Below, in pieces: positions 23,704 through 33,761 of a DNA stretch of 64,000 bases. The stretch comes from Nematostella vectensis (taxonomy: Eukaryota > Cnidaria > Anthozoa > Actiniaria > Edwardsiidae): contig NC_064043.1 in assembly GCF_932526225.1 (NCBI RefSeq), positions 2,501,501 through 2,565,500 on the forward strand. The letters run 5' to 3'. The position numbers were made by a program, and so were the translations under genes. How positions within the stretch are numbered: the first letter of the stretch is position 1; every line of letters starts with the position of its first letter. A model generated the notes under the pieces. It was not told the DNA's origin, did no database searches, and was given only the letters and a program-made list of their open reading frames with translations.

Positions 23704-26096
23704 AGAGAGAAAGGGAGTAAGAGAGAGAGAGAGAGAGTAAGAGAGAGAGAGAGAGAGAGTAGTTATACAGTAATTACAAATGGACCAATTCCTCATTAGG
23801 GGGAGATATGTCCACCTGTCCCTTCCCCCAATGCCCCTGTCTATCCCACACAAAAAAAAAACCTTGCACTTCAGGTTCTTAGGCAGGCATTTGTAAGGGA
23901 ACCACAACGTATAACTTTTGCTATCTCATAAAATATCCAATACATAATATCTCCTCAATCTAGAGCAACTAGACATACTATACACTATAAGAGAAGCCAG
24001 TTTGTAGTGTTCTTGGCCGTTATAGGTCAGGATACATTTGTAGGTCGCTGTGTCACTTGGTTGTGCATTCCTTATCATTAGAATCAACCTCTGCTGATTT
24101 TTACTTGTGTCTTTGATCAACACCGTCTGGCTTGACGGCACATCAGATTCAGAGCCTGTCTTTGGCCGCTTAGTCCATTTCAGTGTGGTGTGAGTTGCTG
24201 ACGAACAGGTGAAATTGAAGCTATCTCCCTGAGATAGCTGTACTGCATATAGTGGATCTACCGTTACATCTGGAATAACATTGGGTCTTCCAAACACTTT
24301 GCATGCATTTGGATCTGTAAATATTGTTTCCCCATCCAGGTTTGTTGCTTTACATTGATACTGCCCTGCATCTTGATAGGCAAAGTTTAAAATAGTGTAA
24401 ACGTCATCAGTCTTTATCACTTTGCCTGGTTGCAAGGGTTTCTCATTATAGCCTCCCATAAACTTTTGACGGTACAGCAGCGTGGTAGTTGCATTTTCGT
24501 CATTAGTGGTACAGTTTATGGGAAAATTTGAGTAGAATCCAACAGTATAGAACATCCGCGGGGGTGAAAGGAACTTGAATTCACAGTTCCCTGAGGAAAG
24601 AAAAGAAAGGAAAGGGTCATTGATACAACAACAACATAGAAATATAGCTATGTAAGAAAAGAAAAAACAAGGGTCAATTCTTTTTTCTAAGCAACCTTGA
24701 AAAAGAGTCATTTTTTTAATTATTATTTATAACCTATCAACAAACATGATGGAACATACCGTATTCCCCCAGTATTTTTCTTCACAAATACCTAAAAATC
24801 TTAAAAATTAAGGTTGGGTTGGCCCTGATACATTTGACTGGTCAAGCAAATCAAAATAACAGCAAAACAATGGCAACTTATAATGCAATAAAATGCTTTA
24901 ATAATAAAAACATGAAAACAAAACTCTTTTCTGTTGAGTTTCTAATTACTTGCACAATGTGTCCTCTTACAAAAACGTATCACCTCTTACAAAAATGTAT
25001 CAAATAAATTCTATTCAAGGGTGCTTAACAGCAGAATGCATACTTTAAGTGAGCATTCTTCATTAGATTATTACTGTTTTGACTTTGCGACTTTACTTAC
25101 TGTCAAGAAATAAGAAAACACAAATATTTAGGAATGTTCATCGGATGTTAGGTCTTCTTGTATGCTATCAGCAAGTATTTCCCAGACGCAAGAATAGAAT
25201 TGTTTAGATTTGGAGCAAATATCAGATTCTGATAAACTTTTTGCAGGCCCCTAGCGAGTCATGGGCAGATAACTAGCGTGAACTAAACGATTATGACACG
25301 ACAAGGTCGTGTTCCCTATGAACATGTAATACAGTCTATAACAACTCGCTATGATCAAAATTGAGGGAGATCTTCTTCATATGGCTATTGAAACACCTAG
25401 ATTGCCACATTCATAGGCAGAGCACAATTTGATACGATTTCATTGAATTTCTATGGAGCAAGTAAAAGGTCATAAGTTATTTTCAATTAAGCTTAATAAA
25501 AAAGAACAAGAGTAATGACTGAATAAAAGCTAAACATCCAAATCATTTGAATGTTAAGTTGATAAATTAATACGAATAGCAATAAATCCTGAGGCAGCTA
25601 AAACAATGCAATAATGGGCTATAGATTGATTTTCAAAAGATGTGTGAATCTGAAAGGAGTTTGAAGTCGAGATTAACAGACGAGATACAGACACATGTAA
25701 TTCATGTTAGCCATTTTTCCCGCCATTAATTATCCCTTTAAGTAGACACAACAGTCATTTTAACGATAAATCGTAGCCGTAAGCCGTAGTATTCAAAACG
25801 TTAAAGGCCAAAGCTCCATTTAAAATATGTAGTTCTAGAAGCACGAGATTGTATGAACGGACAAGTTATCAATGTACCGATATCGAAAGTTCATTCATGT
25901 GTGTGATTGTACAGACCAAACATTATAACTCCATTTCCCCCGTATCCCGTAATTACGGTAGCAACAAGATATCAAGGAACTCCCTCCATGTGTAGTCTTA
26001 AAGATCTTATTCATGGGTGCTTACATTACCTGGTGAAAGACAGACGATAGTTACTACAAAAGCGCCAAGCAAGCAGCCCCGGGAAAGGCACGCCAT
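13914..26096 (-). CDS. VEGFR: Gene B: VEGFR-like receptor tyrosine kinase, 7 Ig domains
   Basis: Fourteen exons, minus strand: 26096-26030, 24590-23979, 23587-23246, 22666-22343, 21812-21471, 21238-20891, 20113-19853, 19043-18850, 18290-17978, 17001-16700, 16323-16130, 15704-15461, 14457-14303, 14223-13914; about 1335 residues, close to human VEGFR2 length. Order: signal peptide; Ig1 and Ig2 on one exon, then Ig3 to Ig7 one exon each; a transmembrane helix ([20 protein letters not shown]); juxtamembrane [10 protein letters not shown] and LPYD, very like VEGFR; kinase with glycine loop [12 protein letters not shown] lysine, [16 protein letters not shown] (Asp about 1040) and DFGLARDIY. The APE motif reads ALE, as in the active EGFR and MET kinases. 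A basic insertion of about 46 residues sits between the glycine loop and VAVK. The tail has NPY and DYY tyrosines, PPSY, QYVNA (Grb2-type), a GKGKGKGKR run and a terminal ESLV (class I PDZ-ligand form). Exons and phases match gene C2 exactly. Confidence 0.93.
14640..15469. repeat. 18 bp minisatellite at the gene B kinase-exon donor
   Basis: About 46 copies of an 18 bp unit (gene-sense GGTATTGCTCGTTGCTAA and variants) occupy the intron immediately after exon 12 of gene B. The exon ends AACGTTGCTAAG followed by donor GTATTG, so the exon end and donor are themselves the first unit and each further unit repeats a donor-like AAG/GTATTG or variant. Read through, both strands stay open for more than 200 codons; these are repeat artefacts. 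Confidence 0.95.
15715..16020. repeat. About 58 bp intronic tandem repeat (gene B copy)
   Basis: Five imperfect units with the phrase CCTGGTTAGTACGACC and TGGTGGTGAAGGATAGTT in the intron between the DFG exon and the last kinase exon. The same repeat, inverted, sits in the same intron of gene C2 (42290-42510). Confidence 0.85.
18330..18785. repeat. CAGA-type microsatellite cluster
   Basis: A perfect run of CAGA at about 18575-18645 sits in irregular repeats of GACAGACAGACCAGTGTGTGTTGTGT in the gene B intron before the kinase N-lobe exon. Long serine/cysteine-rich ORFs on both strands arise from this simple sequence only. Confidence 0.9.
20165..20635. repeat. Four-copy intronic tandem repeat, 90-125 bp units
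   Basis: Four units share TATTATACTTGTCCAATACA, TTTATGCATGGCATTG and CCTCGTTCTTTATACGC; two lack an internal CCCCCATTGTT segment. They lie in the gene B intron between Ig6 and Ig7 exons. Confidence 0.9.
23651..23762. repeat. AG microsatellite
   Basis: Nearly pure AG repeats with interspersed GTAAGAG, in the gene B intron between exon 2 (Ig1-Ig2) and exon 3 (Ig3). Confidence 0.9.
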
Positions 26097-27640
26097 TCTA
26101 TTTCAAAACATCAAACCGAAGAAAGCGATGCAAGCCGTCACAATAAAGCACACGCTAGATCTAGGTCAATGGCAACCTAATTCAGGCCTCCACTATGTCT
26201 TGTAGTTTGTAACAAAACGTGTTTTTGCATGAAAGCTTCTTACAAAATACAGGAAATATTCGTCGTAAGTTGCTCTATCACTGATAGATCCCATACCAAA
26301 GGTGTGGTATAAACTCGGATTCGATCACCCAATCACATGGCGCTTTCACCCTCGTAGTGACGTCATCGTCATTTGAAAGAAATCCACTTCCGGAAGACCC
26401 GGAAACTTCCGGAAACATTGACACGGCATTGCAGTAGTTTGACTAATATGTACTGTACGCGTCAATACTGTAACCTGAGATAAACTGCGGCACATCTAGC
26501 GCAGGACTGGGAGGCGTAAGATAACATCGGCATTTCTTAACCATTTCTCAGCAATTTCCTAAAGCAAATGAAAATATCGTTGGCGATATGATTTGTGTTC
26601 CCGTTGCGTGAAAGTGAAAAACGAGTGAAATGTAAAATAAGTAACCATGGGAAAATGTGCCCTACAGAAATATTTTTTTTCGTGCATATATTGTTATGTT
26701 TAAAAGTAATTCTCTATGAAAAATCAAAAGTGCCATTGAATGAAGTGTTTTAAGAAGAAATGTCAGTATATCTGAGTCATAGTGTTTTGTCTTTGTGTTG
26801 AAATTTATTGTAAAATATTGTAAGATAGGAAATAAGACTAGAAGCCGCCGGTGGCCGTGTGGTGCGCTGGAACTCAAAACAGAAAACCGCACCTGTGTGA
26901 CTCACTTCGTTATTTGACGTCTTTGACATTTATAAGCATTAACAAGACGATTTGGATAGAAATGCTGAAACCCAAAGCTATCGACCCCATAAAGAAAACA
27001 AGTCTTATTATAAAGGAAACATAGAAAATAACCAGATTGGCATCAATGAAACATTGCAGAAAATCTTGAAACGTCAACGAACCATTACGGTTATGCTCTC
27101 AGCTACGCACCATTTTAGCTCTACATACATATTGACACAGCTCGCTCTAAAAGGCTACAATAGGGCAAATCTAAATGCACATACATATGGGAATGAACTG
27201 AAGTTTATTATTTCATGCTCATTTGCATGTATTTGCATAAACGGCCCATGAAAAGTGCAGCGCTCGCCCAGGCCTTTTGGAAACCGCCTTTTGTTTCATG
27301 CCAATAAGTGAACATACGTGAACAGAAGTTCCATGCCATTTAGTGCACAGAAGGTCAATGACCTCTTGGACACTAGATTCTAGGCACCTCGTATACATGT
27401 GAAAAGGAGAAAGTACTCGTTCGTGTCGTTTTCATCTCATACCGTTTAACAACACCCCCCCCCCCCCCCCCTCTACCCAATTCAAGGTGCTTTCCTAGGT
27501 CTTTTATGGTCGGTTTAGTGATTTTTGTATATACCATGCTATGGCAAGTCTATCCCGGAATGTCTGACTGCGTCATGAAGATAATATCCAGTCTACCCTC
27601 CCGCCACTTCCAACCCCTACGAAGCCCTTGTTTTCCTTGG
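26097..27640. other. Divergent intergenic region, gene B side
   Basis: Upstream of the gene B start. It should contain the gene B promoter. A run of C lies at about 27452-27470. An ORF at 26952-27251 (plus, 99 codons) has no recognisable domain and is not called. Confidence 0.45.
26358..26415. promoter_or_regulatory. CRE and ETS-type motif cluster upstream of gene B
   Basis: A perfect TGACGTCA lies at 26358-26365, then ACTTCCGGAAG (two overlapping opposed ETS cores) at 26386-26396 and CCGGAAACTTCCGGAAA at about 26399-26415. The cluster is 260-320 bp upstream of the gene B start codon. ETS factors are known regulators of vertebrate VEGFR genes; function here is inferred from motif only. Confidence 0.45.
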
Positions 27641-27651
27641 AGTGAGAAGTC

Positions 27652-27810
27652 GCGTTATACACAAACACTTAACCCCCTCCCCCACGAGGAGACATATGTT
27701 TTCCTTGGCTACCTCGAGCACTTAACCCCCTCCCCCACGAGGAGACATATGTTTTCCTTGGCTACCTCGAGCACTTAACCCCTCCCCCACGGGATTATGT
27801 TTTCCTTGGC
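27652..27810. repeat. 53 bp tandem repeat, about 3 copies
   Basis: Two near-identical units (CACTTAACCCCCTCCCCCAC then GAGGAGACATATG and TTTTCCTTGGC) plus a third degenerate unit ending near 27810. Confidence 0.9.
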
Positions 27811-27940
27811 GTGGGGAGACGCGACCCTTGGGGTAGAGACTTCGCCCAGAGATGGGGTATGTGTTCCGCAATGATGTATCCCGAATTCGTCGACTCTACG
27901 AACATTTGGTATGTGCTTCAGCACATTACGGCAATATATT

Positions 27941-28561
27941 AAAGACAGGGATTCTGGAATTACGTGCTTGTGCGGAAGCGCGTAATTTGGCTTTCTCCGC
28001 GTAATCCGCGTAATCCACAAATTTCTGCGTAATCCCGCGTAATTTGGCTAAATTTTGAAAGACAAAACATTTAAGTGCACAGCTGATGTGTTCTTTTATG
28101 TTTCTTACCTCTATTTCTCGTAAAAAAAAGATATTCTTTGTAAGAGTGCGATATTTCGAACTGAATTTCGAAAACAAATAAAATGACTAGGCATTCTTTG
28201 CTAAATCGCGAAGGCCTAGTACTAATAATAAAATATCTTTTGTAATTGGCTGGTGGCTAGGAGCCATTGAAAACACGCCTAAGATATTTTCGCGCAAAAA
28301 ATAAACCTTTTCAAGTTATTTCGTGCTTTCCTTCAATACAAAATGTAGTTTGGGCGTAACTGTTGATATTCCGTGTAATTTAGCGCGTAATTCAGTAAAG
28401 AATCCCGCAAAATTTTGATTTCTAAAGAAAAATGTATTGCAAAATCCCGCGTAATTTAGCGCGTAAATGATTGATTTTCCGCTTAATTTAGCGCGTAATT
28501 TAGCAAAGCATCCCGTGTAATTTTGAGTTTTTCTCCGCGTAATTCCAGAAGCCCTGTAAAG
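27941..28561. mobile_element. 613 bp non-autonomous DNA element with TIRs and AAAG duplication
   Basis: The element spans 27945-28557. Left end ACAGGGATTCTGGAATTACG and the reversed right end ACAGGGCTTCTGGAATTACG differ at one base. It is flanked by AAAG on both sides (27941-27944, 28558-28561). The interior carries about ten copies of GCGTAATT, several as GCGTAATTTAGCGCGTAA, clustered towards both ends like subterminal transposase-binding repeats. No transposase ORF. A four-base duplication with CAGGG-type ends does not settle the superfamily. Confidence 0.8.
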
Positions 28562-30087
28562 GTGATTACGGCACTATTGAAATTAAAATGATTAAAAATG
28601 ATCAAGGCGCTGTTAAAGTGATTAAAATGATTACGGCACTAAAATGGCACTGAAATAATTTATTATTATCGTCATTGCTCTCATGAAATGACAGAAAACC
28701 AAGAAGAGGAAAACGGAATGGCGGACAACAAACAATACAACGGAGAAGTACGACACAACACGTAACAGTCTGATCCCATGCGGCGTACGTGATACTGGGC
28801 CGCGCTCAAGTATTAGAGGTTTCCTTGATATCTAAGAAGGGTTTACAAGTACAAAATCGCCCCTTGCGGTATCATTTTTCGATATTTCGTTGTCTACTTA
28901 GGAGCCTCTTACGAAAACCTTGAAGAATGTCAATCACCCACTCCTATGTTATTGTTTATCATTAAAAATACAGCGGTTTATTCCGAGGAAACTTCAAAAT
29001 AATAACTTACGATTGAAGTCTGACAGGTTATTGACGAAATTTTATTGAAATATCTTTCTTACTTGCTTTAATTAGCCGATGGAAAAGGATGCTTTGTGTG
29101 TCTTGCCATTGAGAGGGGGAGCATAAAAGTTGATTCCTGGGCTTTTTGTCAAGTTGTGACGCCGGCGGCGACATCGTCTCCGACGTTCATCAAATTTAAA
29201 TTGCTCGGAGTAAGCCGACTCGTATTATGTAATTTTCAACTCATGCGCGCTTATCGTTTTTTATTTTTATTTTTATTATTTTATTATACTGTACACATAG
29301 GGTATATATACGTCGTACTGATGCGGCGTTGAGAACTGCTGGGATCGTCACCTCCTTCTGTAGGCGAGCTTGCGCTCGCAAGTGCTTTATCGACATTCCA
29401 ATAATAATTCGATAATAATCTGAACGCACCGATCCCATTCTAACAACACGATCTTTTTCAGATTCCGTACAGATAGAAAGCATTCGTGGAATATCCAACT
29501 ACACCAGAAGGAAGTTGAGAAAATCCACACTTGATTGAAAATATAGCAGAAATCTTCCAGTTTTTGAGCCTTATCAAATCGCCCCTTCTCCTAGGGTCGT
29601 GTCAGGCCTTAGAAGGGCACAATCAGTAAAGTATTGTAGGAAAGACTATTCTAGGGAGCCCATTTACCAACTAGAATTTTTTGCTATGGGAGGAATTTAA
29701 AAGAGAGTTCCATGGGGAACAAGAAAATATTTTGTTTTGAGTCACGATAAAATAATTACATTGATATTGGTAATGGACTTCTGATAGCTCACCGGGAGCC
29801 GATATCCACTTCATAAATATATACTACCCTATCGCGATGCGGGATATCTGTGTGCGTTACGTGTTCACCCTTATCCCCTCCTAAAATATACTGCAGTTTC
29901 AGGTTCCCAAACATAATTTCTAGTTCATCGTTCTTTGACCCTTTCTGACGTATATCGTTTGTAAAGGCTACTAAAACTGATATTCACAAGCTTTCAAAAT
30001 AATTTGTTGCTTGAGTCCTACTAAGTTTTCAACTCCCCCAAAGGCTATTGAGAAGGAATAATTTCGGAGAGTTTTCGAGTGACGACT
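28562..30087. other. Divergent intergenic region, gene C1 side
   Basis: Upstream of gene C1. No exon recognised; simple AT-rich sequence with short TGATTAAAATGATTACGGCAC duplications near 28560-28640. The C1 promoter should lie towards 30087. Confidence 0.4.
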
Positions 30088-32726
30088 ATGGCATTATCTC
30101 GAGGTCTGGTAGTGTTTGTTGTGGCTGTTCTCGGTCTTATGTTTTGTATCCCAGGTAAGTGAAAATATATATTTACTAACAGATTTATAATGCAGACATA
30201 ATTAATTGATAGCGGTATCTATCTGTTTTAAACCAGGCAATTGGCACTCATTAAATCAAGGCAGAACGCTTATCTGTTATCTACGCCATCTGTAAACAAC
30301 GCAGCATTCTACTCGTGTCGTTTTACAGCTTCGGGCTTCCTTCGTTATTCAAAGCCTCCAGTTCAATAGTTTTGAGCGTTTTTTTTTTTTTTTTTTGCAT
30401 TTCAAAAGAATTGTTCTAATGGAGAAAGCTTTGTCGATTTTTCTCTCATGATTCAAGCGCACGCAACACTGGCTCTGTGTTCTATCAAATTCTTGATGTT
30501 TCAAATTTCAAGATAGCAATAAATTGCTGAAGGGGATGACCTCCTCTTCGTTTTTTAAAGAGGTCGCTATGTACTTCATATATTTCTCAAGACAGCAACC
30601 TTTCTATGGCTTTTTTTGGTTGTTCACCAAATCACAAGCTATTTTCCATATATACTAGCATACTGTTCATTTACGTTTGGCGCTTTTGTGAAAATGCTGA
30701 GAGAAAAACGCCTGCCTCCTTAGAATGATTTGCTCTTTTGTCTTATTGTTAATGGACTCCTTTTATACTCTAGGGGCATGTGCCAAATTCAAGTTTCTTG
30801 TGAAACACAAGGGGTTTTACTCGGCAGCCTTTGGAAGAAACTACAAAATACCTTGTGGAACCACTGACGATCGAGCTGACATTAGACTGTATTACAAAGT
30901 AAATCCTGTAAAACGGCAGTGGACTGAAAAATCACCTACACCCAAGAAGTTACTAAAGGCTGGGGCTGACTATACAATTGTCTCATTTTCTATGAAGGAC
31001 TTCGGTCTGTATCAATGTCGAGCAACAAATGTCAAGGGGCAAGAGATTCAAAGTCGCGAATTCTTCCTAATAGGGTATGTTGCAGCCATACCTGATGTTA
31101 AAATCAAGCCAAGACATGCCGTTGCATTATCCATCGGAGAGAGTACGAACTACACGTGTACTTCTGCCCAAAACGCAAACCTCAAATGGGTGAGGCACTC
31201 TGTTTCTGGCATTGATGCTGAAATACCCTCCAATCAGATTACCACTGTGAACAATAAAAAGAAAAAGAGTGTAATTTTGATGATCAAGAATGCCAACCTC
31301 AGTGATTCTGGATTTTACAAGTGTTTACTAACGTTTAATGGCCAGAATAACTACAAGCTGGTCTCAGTTAAAGTCTATGGTAAGGAGTGCACGGACAGAT
31401 AGACAGACGGACTGACAGCCGGACGTACGGCAGGGGGACGGAAGGGAGACAGTGACAGATAGACGGACAAACGGAGGGAGGACGGACAGTGAGCCAGTTA
31501 GAAAGACAGACAGACAGAAGGATGCAGTGCCGTGGCAGGCCTCGAAATATTGGGGGGGGGCACAAGAAACACAGCCACAGCCATGCACCTACTGATTATT
31601 TTCCATATCAACACCTGCTACGGCCCTATGATGGAATAACTGACCGACAGATGTACAAACGGACAGTCATTTAGACCGTACTACAGAAAGACAGACGGAT
31701 GGACAAACATATGAACGGACGGAATGACGGACGGTCAGTGAGACAAAAACTAAAGAGACCCAATTCTACAAACAATATCTGTATTAAAAAAAATCTTCAA
31801 AGAATTGAGTTGTTTATTGATGTCTTTGTTACAGACAGCAATATACCAACAATTACTGCCAGCTCTGGTCATGTGACAGCCCGAACGAGCTCCAAAAAGA
31901 AGCTCTTTTGCAAGGCACAGGCCTACCCTGACATCCAGGACTTCAAATGGTACAAGAATGGAATAGAGATTACCATACCTTATTGCCGTGTCAGTCCATT
32001 TATCCCAGGGAAGTGCAAGAGCGCCAAGTACATCATGTCCATCCAAAAGGCTGTGGTAACAAAGAGCAAGGCACAGCTGGTAATACGAGGAGTGGAGGGA
32101 GCAGATGCTGGGGAATACAAATGCGTCGCTATTAACAGCCAGGGGCAAGGCTCCGCTACCATCAGTCTGCATGTCAAAGGTTACCTTTATTTACTTCTAG
32201 GAAGCTAAAACAATCAGGCAATATTTCAATCGCACATGGCCATATTCTGAGGGGGGGGAGGCACAGTCATGGGCATTATATGGAATATTGGATAGTATTT
32301 GACAAACTTCAAGAAAAGAAATGACCTACTTTTCGTCGGCCAAGGGGAAAGGGTGCGCGCGCATCCTCCGCTAAAGCGCAGCACGTAATTATCGGTCACA
32401 CACAAGCGTTAGCACAAGAAAACCAAGCGTTTGCCTTCTCTTGTGCTTGCTCTTGCCTTTTGTGGGAATCAACCTTTTGGAGTGAGTCATGGTATTTTCC
32501 GCATGAGGGAATGAGGATTCACATGTTTGAAATTCTGTACCTGGTGTGCTTTCAATCCAAATCCAAATCTTCTTACAGTTTTTCTGACGCTTGAAAATTG
32601 ACTCAATGTAAACATTTTCAAATATTTTCATTTTTAGAGAAGAGAAGTTCCAAGAAAAATGACGGTCCCAAGAAAAAGCGCAATTCCAAGAAAACAGGTG
32701 GTTCCGCTAAACGTTCAACTGGCTAA
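30088..32726 (+). CDS. Gene C1: secreted VEGFR-like Ig1-Ig3 protein with basic tail (candidate decoy receptor)
   Basis: Four exons: 30088-30154, 30774-31379, 31835-32179, 32638-32726; about 368 residues. Exon 1 is a signal peptide (MALSRGLVVFVVAVLGLMFC). Exon 2 carries Ig1 and Ig2 together, exactly as in gene B and C2, with GLYQCRATN and GFYKC at the second cysteines. Exon 3 is Ig3 with the extra cysteine pair (PYCRVSPFIPGKC) and GEYKC. Instead of Ig4, exon 4 encodes a short lysine/arginine/serine-rich tail (including GPKKKRNSKKTGG) and a stop. There is no transmembrane helix or kinase. The exon 3 donor is weak (AAAG/GTTACC); if the intron is kept, the protein ends nine codons later with YLYLLLGS and is still secreted. 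Domains 1-3 contain the ligand-binding part of VEGFRs and the basic tail could bind heparan sulfate, so a ligand-sequestering role is plausible (inference). C1 sits between divergent gene B and same-strand gene C2. Confidence 0.85.
31380..31760. repeat. GACA/GACGGA-rich simple repeat
   Basis: Irregular GACAGACGGAC-type simple sequence filling most of the C1 intron between exons 2 and 3, interrupted by unique sequence at about 31520-31680. Confidence 0.75.
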
Positions 32727-33140
32727 TGACCATAAATGGAAGAAGCGAGGAGCATCCCGCCGAATATTGCTGTCATGAATGCGTGCATGTGTCAATCAAT
32801 CAATTATTATTAATCAATCAATCATGTATCAATCAATCAATTATTATTAATCAATCAATCATGTGTCAATCAATCAATTATTATTAATCAATCAATCATG
32901 CATCAATCGATCAATTATTGTAGCGTATAACGGAAGGCTACGTTAGCAAGGTTTTTATTTCTATAGGCTCAGACCAAAATATGTATCTCTAATGACCATA
33001 TACGAAAGAAGCGAGGAACATCCCGCCGATATTGCCGTCATACATGCGTGCATGTGTCAGTCAATCAATTATTGTAGCGTATAACGTTACCAAGGTTTTT
33101 ATTTCTCTAGGCTGCTCAGACCAAAATATGTATCACCAAA
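32727..33140. repeat. Tandem duplication in the C1 3' region
   Basis: Two units begin at the C1 stop: 32725-32990 and 32991-33137. Both run TAATGACCATA, AGAAGCGAGGA, CATCCCGCCGA, GCGTGCATGTGTCA, TTGTAGCGTATAACG and CAGACCAAAATATGTATC. The first is longer because of three TCAATCAATCAATTATTATTA sub-repeats at about 32795-32910. Confidence 0.85.
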
Positions 33141-33761
33141 GCTTGTTTATTTCTATACCCCCCTCCCTTCCCCCCGAGGACAAACATATTCTAAATAATT
33201 TATATCTACAGCGAAAGCTTGCAACTATTGATTTGAGAAGCTCCATATCCCCAGGACTCATGGCGTCGTGGATACAACGCAAAAATGCCCTCTGGTGTCA
33301 GAGAGAGCCTTAGACAGAGAAACAAAAACCTATAGTACTATAAAAAGATGAGTTCCCTCAAGATTAAATTTGTAACTGAAATAAAATAGACCAGTATTAA
33401 TCAGATTCTTCTCCTTTTCTTTTACTTCCTAAGCCGATTGTTCAGGGATAGATTAATGGGATTACATTGTGCGTAGAGTGGTTTGATCCATGCGCGAAAA
33501 TGAGTTTTTAGGGGTGTGGGAGTCCTGTGTTACACATACCCAGTCTCCCTCAGCGAAGGAGTGCGCGTTCTTTTGCCGAAAGTGAATGAGTCGTTTTCGA
33601 CTTCCGAACTGTGGCGACATTTTTCGCATTTTCCATCTGTTGACCGCCCTTTTTACCGGTCGATCTCTCTGAATGACTAACCAACAAGGATCACGTAGGA
33701 CTGATTTTATTTTACTGTAAGCATTCTTTCTCTGCACTTATTTTAATATTGTTATTGTGAA
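33141..33761. other. Intergenic between C1 and C2
   Basis: No exon seen. It should contain the C2 promoter and 5' UTR. An ORF on the minus strand (33737-33462) has no recognisable domain. Confidence 0.4.

Noticed and set aside
26952-27251. 99-codon plus ORF between B and C1
   Set aside because: No domain, no splice or start context, and composition like the surrounding intergenic DNA.
31368-31588. Cysteine/serine-rich minus ORFs
   Set aside because: Simple GAC-rich repeat in a C1 intron.
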